Counted from the stretch's first letter, positions 7,311 through 18,014 are shown. The stretch is 20,492 nucleotides of DNA from Larix sibirica (GCA_004151065.3 NWUY0300018568.1:25175-45666); one strand, 5' to 3'. A program made the numbers and translations. Notes: generated by a model from the letters alone, not told the origin.

Positions 7311-8936
7311 AAATGACCACCTCCACAACTAGATGAGGGAATATTAGAGGCTTTAGAATGATGATGAAGAAAAGACCAGGAGAATGACTCCGGGTCGACA
7401 AACCCACAGTATAACAGACCTCCTCTATATAATCATTTACAATGCCAACCCTTGAAATACCCTTTGAACCAGAAGGAGGGATATCAGGTGTAGTAAGTGG
7501 ACTAGAAGGAATGGGCTCAGGGTTAAGATCTATTAATCTAGGTAAATTATTCAACAACTTAGAAGTAAAACCCATTTGTTTACTGATGGAAACTTCCACA
7601 TTCCATAAGGAATCCAATTAATCCAATTGCCTTGGTGACATCTCATGTCACCGAACACCTCCCAATCTACTTCCCTACGAGATTCTTAATACTAAAGGCC
7701 CGAGATCAATGATTGGCATATCATCAACCACACACTCTTGAATGGAGCTCTCCTTCGAAGTAACTTCTGATGTCACCAATGTCTCTTCACTGACGAGACC
7801 CTCTCAACCCCTCAGAATCTCATCAATGCCTGAAATATTTTATGAAGCAAGCTTAAGATGGACGTCTTCATTCCACTCCTACATTTTTGGCTTCCAAATT
7901 TGTCTCTGACACTGCTTGTTGCAATCAACCAATACATGACATGAAAACAAATGCATCGAAAATGTACATTTAGATAATCCATAGGCTATGTATGCAAACT
8001 AACTCCGACAACTAACTCCGTTGATTCATATAAGGCTTGTTTGATGTCTACTTCAACTAGGATTTATGCCATTGAACGTGACAAAGTAGGTTGAATACTT
8101 TCATCTATTGTTACAAACTTACCTAGTGTATCTCCAATGGCCTTTAGTCATGTCTCGAACCAAAATTCAAGTGGAAGTTTGAGAAGCTTTACCAAGACTG
8201 GTGTGCTTGAATAAAATTCATCCTGAGAGTTGAACAATGGATGCCACATTTTGAGGACTAGCAAATTGTTCTCCATAAACCAACATTGATGGAGAATCCA
8301 CTGAGAGTCTTCCTTCTTTCAGAAAATGAACCCTAACGAACCACGAGCCAATAAGTGAATTATAGTGCGATAACCCACCATCGATTCCCATAGTTCATGT
8401 GCCTATGAAGTTATCGAAGCCAAGGAAACCCAACAATCACAGAACTTTCCCATCAGGGTATGACCCTCCAAGTATGTAACCTCCATGACACTCATATCTT
8501 CCCCTACTTCTATTGCAACTCTACCACCCCTAGAACAAATAACATTATGTCACTTTTTTTATACTAGATGGATAGCCCGAGGACACAAACTATGAAAGTC
8601 ACTCAAGCTTAGTTAGCCATCCACAAAACCTTGGTGACCTTCTAAGGGTTCTCTAGAATTGATAGTTTCATTTTCAAGGAGTTGATTGAATGAGCCCCCC
8701 AAAGGAGTACCATTCGACCCTTCCCACACTTCATCCCTCAATGCAAGATTAGAAACTAGCGAAGGTTGATGCAAATTAAGCTCACATGAATCAAAACAAT
8801 GATCTGTTCTATCTGCTAAAGCTTTTCCTAAGCTAATTAGATTTGATATTACAACATATGAAAATCCCTCTACTTGTTTGGAAAGGAAGTTTCTAGAAGA
8901 GTGGTTGGCATGCAGAACGAGGCCCATCGAAGCCAA
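7303..8936 (-). pseudogene. LINE-A ORF1 (DUF4283-like), decayed
   Basis: ORF1 of plant L1 elements is an RNA-binding protein with a DUF4283 domain, often followed by a CCHC knuckle. Near 8153-8045 the minus strand reads KAIGDTLGKFVTIDES and, past a stop, ILVEVDIK, the recognisable core of that domain; LKLPLEFWFET lies just before it. The upstream piece (8936-8613, 107 codons open) begins MASMGLVLHANHS and is not recognised; it may be a shuffled or divergent N-terminus. The C-terminal piece (7617-7303) is proline- and serine-rich (PEPIPSSPLTTPDIPPSG), as in ORF1 tails. No intact CCHC knuckle was found. Multiple stops separate these blocks. Confidence 0.65.
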
Positions 8937-8954
8937 CCGTGCTAGTGGGATTTG

Positions 8955-9180
8955 ATTTTTTTTTGAAAGACATGGGGGTGGGGTTTAATCCACTTATGTA
9001 TGCATGGATCACAATTTGTCTGCCAAAGTCTATGGAGGTGTACATATGCTACCCCCTTCGGATTTGAACCTGTTTTTAACCGCTAATCCCACTCAAGCTG
9101 TAAAATATCTCTGGATGAAACCACACGTTCGACCACTACCTCAAGATGACCCATGGGTTTAGGCTAAACCCTCATGGTAA
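8955..9180 (-). mobile_element. SINE-like element with tRNA-type B box
   Basis: On the minus strand GGTTCAAATCC (9069-9059) fits the pol III B-box consensus GGTTCRANTCC. A loose A-box-like stretch (AGCTTGAGTGGGATTAGCGG, 9098-9079) precedes it at closer spacing than in a tRNA; GGTAGTGGTCGAACG further upstream is an alternative A box. About 100 bases of body follow, ending in an A-run, seen as T at about 8956-8964. The element abuts the presumed 5' end of LINE-A. No clear target-site duplication was found. A degraded tRNA relic is the main alternative. Confidence 0.4.
9151..9177. repeat. Near-perfect hairpin, 11-bp arms
   Basis: CCATGGGTTTA (9151-9161) pairs with TAAACCC-TC-ATGG (9165-9177) around a 3-base loop (GGC), with only a 2-base bulge. 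It lies at the 5' side of the SINE-like element. Confidence 0.7.
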
Positions 9181-9609
9181 TTGAACCTTTTTCACCAAAG
9201 ACAAAACTCCTTGCTCTTCACTAATGGATCCAACCCCTTTGGACCACTTCCCATTCTTTCATGTTATTGCATAGCCATGAAAGTTAATTTGGTATTTTCC
9301 GTGGGTTAAAGGTTAAAAGCATGAATCTAGTCAAACATCACAAGTAGGTTCAAACACAAAGGAATAGAGTATGTACATGATGAAAGTTGGGTTGGGTTAG
9401 GTTAATTCAAACCATAGATGAGGTTAGTTAATTCAAACGAGAGGAGATGTGCCTATCATATTCTATCCGTTGGAGGCCAAATAGGAAAATCCAAGTGTGT
9501 AGTTGTTACACAACTTCATAAAATTTTCCCTCATCCTCCTCCTCATCTATCTAATGTTTGTGATCTATTTCGTTGGAGTGCTTTCTGTGTGTGCTCTGAG
9601 TACTGAGTC
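9181..9609. other. Intergenic DNA, nothing firm
   Basis: No recognisable gene. TTAATTCAAAC occurs twice (near 9400 and 9428). TGTGTA/TACACA (9496-9512) is a small hairpin. Open frames of 60-76 codons starting at 9418 and 9503 overlap each other in different frames and resemble no known protein. Confidence 0.4.
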
Positions 9610-10860
9610 CTGTGTTTGTCTCTATGTGTTGGGTTTAATGTTTGTCATGTGTTTGTATGGGATAGAGGAGGGGGTTGGACTGATGGGGAATTGGAATTGG
9701 ATTTGGGAGCAAACAACTTCAAGGGAAAGGTAGAAGGGCATGGTTAGGTTGTTCAAGGGTCACAACGCTATGTATTGCAGGTTTCATTTCCGTTAATTTA
9801 GAGATGAGATCTGCTTTGCTTTGCCCTGCACTAGTTTAACTCTTTCTCTGGGTGAATTCATTTTAGGTTTCTTGATTTAGTTAGTTTGTCATTTCATCCT
9901 TCCTTTGCCTTGGAGGGTTGGGTTTGGCTTTCCACTGTGAATAATTGAACATAACGTCGAAGCTGAGGCCAAATCCATTCCCCTTGTTGTTGGAAGGAAG
10001 GGATAATCGGCTCGGTTAATCTATTGTTGTACAAACCGATCCTCCTTCCTTGAACTAATGCAGTTAGGTTGCTCAAGGTTTTGTTTAGGTCATGCAGAAT
10101 TGGAGATCACTGCTCTTTATATAAAGGTATGTGTAGCGGGATTTCCTTAATTTAAACATTACATCTACTTTTCCCTGCCATGGTTCACTTTATTTGGATG
10201 AATTCATTTCATGATCTTATTTTGATTTGTCTGTCATTTCAGCCTTTATTTTGCAGCTCTTTCTCTTTATCTGGGTGAATTCATTTCAGGATTCTGGATT
10301 TAGATTTTGTGTCATTTCATATTTTCCGTTTGCCTTGGAGTATTGCGTTTGGATTTCCTCTATTCTGATGGAAAGCTGGGAAGAATGGAATAAATGAGTT
10401 TGAGGTCAAAGCCAAGGCTAAAGTCATCGCGCTTGTCGTTGGAAGGAATTTTTAATCGACTTCCTTCAACATGCCGTTGCAACTTCAGGTATGTATGCAT
10501 TTCAATATCAAATCCAGCCTTTGCATTGTTTGATTAACATCTGTGAGTCTGTTTTAGGGTTTGATATCGATTTTAGGTGCTTAATAAATTTAATGTTGGT
10601 ATTATATGTCTGTATAGGATAAAGCAGGAGGCTACACTAGAGTGAAATTGATTTAGAGAGAAAATAACTTCATGGGAAGGGCGAAAACAAGTGGTCGGAT
10701 TGCTAAAGGTTTTTTTCGTTGCTCTCTGTCAAATGGTGTGTATTCATTTAGAGATCTTATGTGCTTATTCATGTGCCCTAGTTTACCACTTCCTTTTTTT
10801 TGTGTAAATTTATCAGGATTCTTGATTTAATTCGTGAATCTGTAAGTCTCCCATCCAGTG
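9610..10860. repeat. Diverged internal duplications (units ~423, 77 and ~970 bp apart)
   Basis: A module GGTGAATTCATTT.AGG-TTCTTGATTTAG followed by GTCATTTCAT...TTTGCCTTGGAG recurs. GAATTCATT sits at 9854, 10200 and 10277, and a weaker copy (GTAAATTTATCAGGATTCTTG) near 10803. The 9850-10020 block aligns with 10275-10450, ending in GTTGGAAGGAA. The stretch 9620-9890 (TTTAATGTTTGTCATGTG, AACTTCAAGGGAAAGG) aligns with 10590-10830. A TATATAAA at 10118-10125 lies in the middle. The copies are old, with many substitutions and indels. Function is unknown; it could be the remains of a transposon or of duplicated gene-leader DNA. Confidence 0.6.
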
Positions 10861-11265
10861 AACCCTTTGTTAGACTTGTCGAAAGTAGGCGCTAGTCAGG
10901 GATTCACCAAATGAATCCTTCGCCTCCTGACCATATATGTGATACTTTTTTAGTATTTAAGGACATAGTTAGACAAATTCTGTCAAATTGAGTTGAAGAA
11001 TTCAAAAATTTGTAAGAATCTTAGGATTGATTAACATAATGTCGATTTTTATTAGAGTTAAACTGGATATCTGAAACTAGTTTTTGCTGGTCTGTTTATG
11101 AATTTTTTGCCACATTTGCGAAAAATATTTTGCGAAAATTGATTAAAATTGTGATAATTTTTTATCATTTTGAAGTATGGTACTTGAGTTAATTCACTAA
11201 AAATCTACACAATATGTTTTTCTTTTTCTTTCATTTGTGCCTTTCCTTTGGATAATGCTTCTTAA
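10861..11265. other. AT-rich DNA without recognised gene
   Basis: Only a compound hairpin at 10895-10931 stands out. The remainder is AT-rich and holds no open frame of note. It borders the poly-T end of LINE-B. Confidence 0.5.
10895..10931. repeat. Two-step hairpin
   Basis: GTCAGG-GATTCA (10895-10906) faces TGAATC (10912-10917) and CCTGAC (10926-10931). Inner and outer arms of 6 bp each pair perfectly, the loop is CCAAA, and eight unpaired bases sit on the 3' side. AGGCG just upstream (10886-10890) can alternatively pair with CGCCT at 10921-10925. Confidence 0.6.
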
Positions 11266-11291
11266 TTTTTTTTTTCAATCTGATTTTTTTT
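11266..11291 (-). other. Poly-A tail of LINE-B (T-runs on + strand)
   Basis: T10 at 11266-11275 and T8 near 11284-11291 lie beyond the ORF2 stop and its 3' non-coding region, where a reverse-transcribed poly-A tail is expected. Which T-run is the original tail is uncertain. Confidence 0.55.
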
Positions 11292-11618
11292 CTACATTTA
11301 TGTTGATATAAATATAAAGGTACAAATTTCTATAAGTGTAGCCATACATCGATTCAAACATATAGACAGATCCGGACATATAGACAAATACCGGTTATAA
11401 ACAACAGGAGAAACACAAAAGCTGGACAGAGGAAAAAAATTCAGTATACAATGGACCTCACGCAGGAGGATAGCATAGTCACATATCCAAAACGCAGACA
11501 GAAAAAAGGAGAAGGGCCTCATGCGGGAGTCCAAAAAGACCCAAAATGGAAAAAACTGATACAACGAAGGGATACCTCAAGGAGGAGGCCAATAGAACCC
11601 AAAAACCTACAGTGAAAA

Positions 11619-11672
11619 AGATGAAAGTCTGCCACTAAACCCAAAAGATGAAAGCCTGCCACTAAACCCAAA
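11619..11672. repeat. 27-bp tandem duplication in LINE-B 3' region
   Basis: AGATGAAAGTCTGCCACTAA and the bases after it repeat from 11646 with a T-to-C difference. The repeat sits between the ORF2 stop and the poly-A, in the 3' non-coding region. Confidence 0.9.
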
Positions 11673-11788
11673 AATACAAGGCCGTAGATGATAATATACA
11701 GGAGAAATAGATAGAAGAAAAAAATATAACAATCTTAGGAAGAGAGTTAAAATATAGCAAAGTTCCCCGAGGAAAGAAGAATGTCATC

Positions 11789-14700
11789 TCACCATTCTTC
11801 AAAATGAATATAACCTTGTTCGGCAGAATGTCCTGATCGTGCCAGAGAATCATCAAGCCGGTTGTATTCCCAAAATATATGACGAAAGGAAACCTGGGGA
11901 AATTCATTTAGAAGAGATTTCACTTGTAACATCCAAGGTGTTAAGGCCATAGCCTTGATTGGAACCAGACCATTTTCCCATTTGATAATGAGCATCGAGT
12001 CGCTCGATATTTCCTGCAAAGTGAATTTACGTCGAAAAGAAAAATAAAGAACCATCCAAAATGTTAATATCTCTCCTTTTTTGTTTGTCCCACAACCACA
12101 GTTCATCCACAACTTATATAAGCAGTTTTGTCCAAGGAGGACTACCGTGCTGGCTGCACAAAGAAGCCCATTCTGTTGTGAGGACCCATCAAAAGTGGCT
12201 TTGCAACCCAAGGATAGGAGGGTTGGACAAGGCCTTGACCTGAGGGCGTCGGAAGGATAGTCATAAGAAGAATCCGAAAAGGCCAAAAAACCATAGATTT
12301 CTTGTCTTGAGCACCATACATGCCTGAATGATTTATCCTCAAATATAAAAGCATTCCTAGCTTTCCAAGCTTTCCAGATGATGAAAACAGCCACTTCGCC
12401 AAATTTCCTATTATACATGAACCAATTCAGGAGACAATCCTATACCAAATCCCTCGACCATGCCCTTACATAAGTAAGGGAGAGATTTAAATCAGAATAG
12501 GTGTTGGATGGATTCAGCTTCCAATTTGCAAAGAGAGCAGATGTTTGGGCAATAGAAGCCATGCCTTTGTAACTTGTCCCAGTTAATATTTTGTTTTCCA
12601 TGACAAGCCAAACAAAGATCTTTAGTTTTGGAGGAAGTTTCCATTTCCAAAATTTAGTATACCACCAATTCCTTCCCATAGGAACCTATAATATAATAGC
12701 CTTGTAGGCCAAGTTTGCAGTTAAAATGTCATCCTGTGAGTTCCACGACCACTTTAGGAGGTCCTCATCCTAGGATAGAAGAATATTTCCTTTGTACAGC
12801 GCTTTAATGTATCCAGACCACTAAATTTCCATCCCACCATAAAGACCCGGCTAAGAGGCGGTAATCCATTTATTATATAACCTGTTCAGGGAATTGGAGA
12901 TAAGTGCATGGTTAAGTGACCATATCCCTCTAGCATGTAGATGTGTGATTAATTCACTCGAAAGTCTAAAGTTTAAAGGACCTCCAATAATGGGATCCTC
13001 CCCCACCTGAATGGATCTACCATCACCAGGAAACCATGCTAACTAGTCAGGTAGAACATTGAAGGATGAAATAAGACCTGCCCAAATGTTGTAGATGCCT
13101 TTTTTAAACTTGCCTTTGGATCGAATCCAATGAATTACGAGCTGATTTTTCATGTATTTCTCTTTTATGATTTTACTCCACGAGTTGTCCACTGTTAAGA
13201 CCCTCTAGAGGCTTTTTTCCAATAATGTAGAAGAAAACAAGTAAATGTTTTTTATGGCCCAACCCCCACACTCCTCAGGACGGGCAAGTCTGCTCCATTC
13301 CACCAGGTGGAACTTTTGCTTTTCTCTACCTGCCCATATGAAGTGGAAGATTTTCCTCTGAATGGGTGAGAGTATGGATTTGGGTATTTTACAGAGCGAT
13401 AGCCAATACACCGACAAGTTTTGAAGGACTGATTTTTCCAAAGTTAGTCGGCCACCGATAGATAACCATCTCCAATTCCAGAGGTGCATTCTTTTATCAA
13501 ATCTTTTCAGGAGCCATAACCAATCAGAAGACCGATACCCGTTTGGTTTTAGGTGGTATCCCAAATATTTTGTCCCGGCACAGAGGTCGCATACTTTGTA
13601 TTGGAAGAGATTTGAGATAGCATTTAGCTATGTGACCTCCGTGTTATAATTCAACAAAAAGTATTTTGTGTCGCTGATGATCATGCATGTAGACCTGCAA
13701 AAAAGTGTTAGTAGATCTTTGTAATGTTTCCATTCCAAATTCAGACCTTTTCCGAAAAGCATTACATTATCAACGAAGAATTGATGAGTAACTAATACAT
13801 TTTGAGAGATCTTTATGCATTCAATTATGTTGTCCTCTTTCTCTTTGAGTATGAGTCCACTCAATCCTTCAATGGCAATCATAAAAAGCAAAGGTGAGAG
13901 AGGACAACCCTGTCTCAAGCCACGTGAGCTGGGAAAGAAGTCTATGGGATAGCCGTTTACTAAGATGGCACAATTTACCGAAGAAATACAAGCCATAATC
14001 CACTTTATGGCTTTCCAAGGGATTCCTATTTTCACAAGGGCAAGCCTTAAGAAACCTCAGTTGACTTTATCATATGCTCGGGTCAAATCTAATTGGAGAA
14101 CGATGCCATTCAGATTTTTAGTTTTAACACTGTGGAATACTTCTTGTACCACCCCGATGGCATCCAATATTTGGTGATTTTCCAGGAACCCGAATTGTTC
14201 GATAGACATACTTCTAGACATAATCGGTTTGATTCTGGCAACAATAATTTTATAAATTAAATTGCATAATGCAATCGGCCTAAATTCCTCAAAAGATTCT
14301 AGCTTGTAATTTTTTGGAATGAGTGCAATATACGTGGAATTTAAGACCTGTGCTACCTTAACTGTTAACCTGATTTCCTCCACCATATAGAGGATGTCTT
14401 GTCCCATAATATTGAAAAATTCGATGAACAACTCAGTTGTCCAGCCATCTGGACTCGGGATTTTGTCTTTAGCGAATCCTTTAAGAACATTATGGGCATC
14501 CTCTAGAGATACCTGGTTGAAAATCTCATTACCCTCTTCTTTTGAAAAGAAGTGAGGAATTTCTCTTATAACATCAAATTGTTCATGAACAGAAAACCCC
14601 CCAAGATCCGCATAGTAGTTTTGGAAGAAACAAACAACTTCATAACTGAGATCCCACTGATCTTCAATCCATTCACCTGCAGAATTTTTTAATTCCCAGA

Positions 14701-15771
14701 TCGAGTTATAAACCCTTTGGTTGTCTGCAAATTTATGAAAGAAATGGTTATTTTGATCACCTAGGGAAATCCATAGAGCCCTGCTCTTAAGACGCCAGGT
14801 CGCCTCCTCCCTGGATAAAATATGCAATTTTTTGGATTCCAAGTCCGATATCAAAGATCTAGAAGGCTCAGACAAGGGGCCCAAAGAAATTTCCTTGTAT
14901 GTAGCTTCCAACTACACTTCTATTTGATTAAGTTCTTCTTTTTGAGCTATTTTTTGGGCCTGTTCCTAGGAGACCACTGCCTTCTTAAGACAATGAAGCT
15001 TCTGGATCAGGTTGAGGGTTGGGGAGGCGTGAGGGTCCAGCTTGAATGACGACCATTCCTGTCTAACCAACAATTTGAAGTCCTCCACTTGTAGCCATGA
15101 GTGGTCTGAAACAATGGAATGAGCCACCCATGAACGATACCTGTGACATGCTTCTAAAAAGTTGTCCCCAATTAAAAATCTGTATAGTCTTTTCAAAATT
15201 GCATCAGATCCAACTCTTCCATTACTCTAGTTTGGAGTGAGTGGTATAAGCTGGATATCATTTAGATCGGCTTTTGCAAATATATCTTGGAAGTAATAAC
15301 TCAACGGGTCAGACCATGCATTAGTGCCCCAAGTTTCAGCAGAGGACATAATTACATGAAAATCGCCTGCCAAAACCAAGTTTGGAAGAGTAAGAAATCC
15401 ATCATTAATAGTCTGATCCCAAAATTGTATTATATTTTGATAAGGCCCGTATGTATGTATGAAGTTTATCTTGCCCTGGAAACCCTTTATGCTGCCACTA
15501 TGAATAATGCCCAAACTGATTTCATGGGATGATAGTTTCAAGGAGCGTGGGTTCCATGCCGAGAGGAGACCCCATATAAGCCATTCGAGTTTGTGGAACA
15601 AATAACCCAATCTTTTTTTAGGTTGTGAAAGAAAACTCTTGATTTTTCAGCCAAAACCATCGTTTCTTGGAGAAAAACTATGTCTGGGTTCCATTTCTCC
15701 AAAAGTCGTTTGAGGGCAAGTTTTTTCTGAGGGCCCCCAATCCCTCTAATGTTTAAAGAAAGACAAAACAT
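11789..15771 (-). pseudogene. LINE-B ORF2: endonuclease, reverse transcriptase, RNase H; inactive
   Basis: ORF2 nicks target DNA and reverse-transcribes element RNA at the nick. It starts at the ATG at 15771. Endonuclease motifs: LNIRG (Asn7), LQET (Glu36), GDFH where GDFN is usual (about 15380), and SDH near 15090. A frameshift lies near 15570, and TAG at 15227-15229 replaces the Trp of the usual TW-SNG motif. The RT region runs 14911-13200: PSPDGWTTE, RPIALCNLIYKI, motif A LQLDLTRAYDKV (Asp near 14087), then a stop and frameshift near 14055, then GLRQGCPLSPLLF. The catalytic YADD box reads FVDN (13766-13777). A WWYTKFWKWKLPPKLKIFVW zinc-RVT segment follows (12660-12600). The RNase H domain (12418-11789) keeps its acidic residues: D77 in ATFDGS, E116, D140, and D190 in NRLDDSLA. 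Confidence 0.9.
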
Positions 15772-15967
15772 CTTTTACCCCTGGCAAAGGCTTTCATGTC
15801 TCTAAGAGCCCGAGAGGAGTTTAAAGGGGAGTGAGGGAGATTTGTCAAGTCTTTCAAACCAATAATAGAGTTTTTTGGATCACTTTGGGATGATTTGGTT
15901 TTCCTCGCGCTCTAAGTTTTGACCGGAGAGAAATTATGGGGTAATCCTCCGTATCTGGAACCCTTTT
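15772..15967 (-). other. LINE-B ORF1-ORF2 spacer
   Basis: About 196 bases lie between the ORF1 stop (15968-15970) and the ORF2 ATG at 15771. The two ORFs do not overlap. No other feature was recognised. Confidence 0.6.
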
Positions 15968-17520
15968 CTAAATCCTTGGCTTGGAGGGGAGAAACCAAAC
16001 TATCCGGGGCCGAGTCGTTATGCTTTGACTGAGGAATGTTCCAAAATAGGTTGGTAGCAACTTTTTTTTAACAACCTCGCTAAAAGTTAAAATCTGGTTA
16101 TGGGGAAAGTGTTCAGTCAACGGGCCTTGAACATCTACAGTGGAAGGAGAGGCCAAATGGGAACCAACTCTAAAATCAGTGATCGAAAGGTTTATTATGG
16201 GGAGAGGGAAGGGGGGGACACATTCATGAGAAACATATCCAATAGGTGGCTCCGAAGTACTCACAGGAGAAATGTGGCCCTCTGGTGTGGATATAGATGG
16301 GATCAGTATATGGTCAAATGGAAGATCCAACTGTTTCGGAGGGGGGACCTGCAGAGAGGATGTGGGTGATGAATGTGGGATAGAGGGCCCTCCCTGCTGT
16401 GGAGGAATGTCTGCTTTGTCAATTGGTGCAGGAGGGTTGACATTTATGCCTTGGTAAAAAAATGGCCCATTCCCCACCAGATCAACACCAATAGAATCCC
16501 CTTTTGCTTCCACGGAAGAGATAAAGACTAGTTCCTCTGATGTTAAGGAGGAGATAAAACTGGGGTTTATTGCTTTTAGCTTACCAATGAAAGATGACTG
16601 TCCCAATGAACACCCAGAACCATCACCAGCTAGCTGGTCCTGAGGCTTCTCCGACCCATCATATTCCTCAGAGGAAGTATAGCTCTTCGAAGTCCATGCC
16701 TTTATATCTTCCGAAGAGTACTCTGGATCAGTGCCCAAGCTGTCCGAAGAACATTGGCGCCAAAGATGACCGACTTCTTTGCATTTTGAACAACGGAAAG
16801 GCAAGCCCCAATAGTACAGGGATTGATGGTAGGTTTTACCCCTCCAATCGATTTCCAGCTGGTCCAGTAAGCCTTTTTGCATGTCAATCTCCACTAGAAG
16901 CCGACCGACCCATTTATCCATCCCTGAGATAACGACATCACCAATGTGAAGGAATTTTCCTAAATGATTGCCAACCGCTTCAAAAGCAGGATGGTTCCAC
17001 ATTTCCAAGGGAAAGCCCGGGAGGAGAACCCATAGGTGTCCGTATCTTAAACGCTCTGAATTAGGATCAAAACCTGAGTGCCACCGGTTTAACATTAGAC
17101 GACCATTTTTGTGCATCCAGGTTCTTTCTAGTGGCATGTTTCTCTTTCCTGAAGATGAAACCATACCATCCCTTTGCCATAATAGTGATATCGGGCTTGT
17201 AGCCAATCAATGGAGCCCAAGACGATGAAACCCAAGATTGGATTTCTTTGGGGTTCATCGCTTTGTAGCTGAACTTACCCACCAAAGCCCTAAGGGACAG
17301 GGCAACTATTCCTTCAATACCAACATCCCTTCCCAGGATCATTTTGCCTCCTTCCTTACGCACCCGCCACCTATTAAATCTACATTTTAATCTATTAGAT
17401 CTATGAAAACCATTTGTTCCCAAACGGTATTTGATGGGAGTATAACTGGAGTATTTGTATGTTTTTGAGTTGGGTCAGAAGGGTCCTCGTATGAAACCCT
17501 AATCTCGGAAACCGAATGAG
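15968..17520 (-). pseudogene. LINE-B ORF1: DUF4283-like RNA-binding protein with CCHC knuckle
   Basis: ORF1 coats element RNA. One frame is open from about 17475 and reads through ALVGKFSYKAMNPKEIQSW and KGWYGFIF to about 17165. There a one-base frameshift moves coding into the 412-codon frame 17206-15968 (stop at 15968-15970). In that frame NSERLRYGHLWVLLPGFPLE and GRLLVEIDMQKGL form the DUF4283-type core, followed by the knuckle CSKCKEVGHLWRQC (Cys139, Cys142, His147, Cys152; about 16792-16751). The C-terminal 250 residues are Ser/Pro-rich and likely disordered. Upstream of 17475 the same frame continues but meets TGA and TAG. The single frameshift and few stops suggest a young pseudogene. 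Confidence 0.85.
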
Positions 17521-17811
17521 TATGGTTTGTCTAAATGTTGCCATTTGTTAGATTTAGCATATTCTATGGCATACGCGGGCCTTCCCCATGTGGACGGAAG
17601 TTTTTATGTGTCTTGAGCATAGCCCTATAAACTTCATCCGGTTTTAAAAGCCCTTGCTTTTCCCACCATTCATCCAAAAGGTGGTCCTTTTCGGAGGTGG
17701 AACCCCCTGTTTGGAACTTTTCTCATCACGAGTAGGAAAGGATCTCAAATATGACTCATGTCCAGAAAGGACAAAAACTAACCAGTTTTCAAAACCCCCA
17801 GAAATTATCTA
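17521..17811 (-). pseudogene. Probable N-terminal remnant of LINE-B ORF1, frames broken
   Basis: Upstream of ORF1 the minus strand keeps protein-like stretches in three alternating frames. One reads FENWLVFVLSGHESYLRSFP (about 17787-17728). Another reads DEWWEKQGLLKPDEVYRAML (about 17679-17620) and continues as KTHKNFRPHGEGPRMP. A third reads AIEYAKSNKWQHLDKPYSFG (about 17574-17515), which leads in frame into ORF1. Two or more small indels would explain the frame changes. I do not recognise a domain; it could be an ORF1 extension or a separate short upstream ORF. Confidence 0.45.
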
Positions 17812-18014
17812 AGTAGTGTAAAGGCCATAAAAACTTCCGCTTGTGATGACTGCAAGCTCTGAAATTCCGAGAAATAACCCATCAATTGTATGTTAATATG
17901 ACAAATTTAGTGAAAAACTGAGCCCCTTGTAAGGTATTGTCTCCATGGTCGTCTGGTCACCTTCAAAGCTTCCGTGTTTCAGAAGCCTTCCATACCCACC
18001 ATTTGACGAGCATA
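17812..18014. other. Unassigned DNA at the LINE-B 5' flank
   Basis: No coding frame or repeat was recognised. This may hold the LINE-B 5' UTR; the border with the TGACA-rich tract falls near 18015. Confidence 0.4.

Larger units (their letters stand above)
6390..8936 (-). mobile_element. Old LINE (LINE-A), 3' half missing
   Basis: On the minus strand this region carries, in order, a decayed ORF1 (8936 to about 7310) and the endonuclease part of ORF2 (about 7300 to 6390). It is full of stops and frameshifts, much older than LINE-B downstream. Sequence for RT, RNase H, 3' UTR and poly-A is missing: the copy ends at about 6390, where the LTR element ends. LINEs are normally truncated at the 5' end, so a missing 3' half points to a later deletion or rearrangement. 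Confidence 0.8.
11266..17811 (-). mobile_element. Nearly full-length plant L1-type LINE (LINE-B)
   Basis: On the minus strand the order is ORF1 (17811-15968), a spacer of about 200 bp, ORF2 (15771-11789) and a 3' non-coding region. The 3' region ends in an A-run, seen as T10 at 11266-11275 with another T-run at 11284-11291. ORF2 carries endonuclease, reverse transcriptase, a zinc-binding C-terminal part and RNase H, the layout of RNase H-bearing plant L1 elements. The lesion count (a handful of frameshifts and stops in about 6 kb) is far lower than in LINE-A, so the insertion is younger. The 5' end and the target-site duplication were not located. Confidence 0.9.

Noticed and set aside
16100-17228. 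Plus-strand frames of 60-112 codons over LINE-B ORF1
   Set aside because: They are shadows of the minus-strand ORF1, which carries clear DUF4283-like and CCHC motifs.
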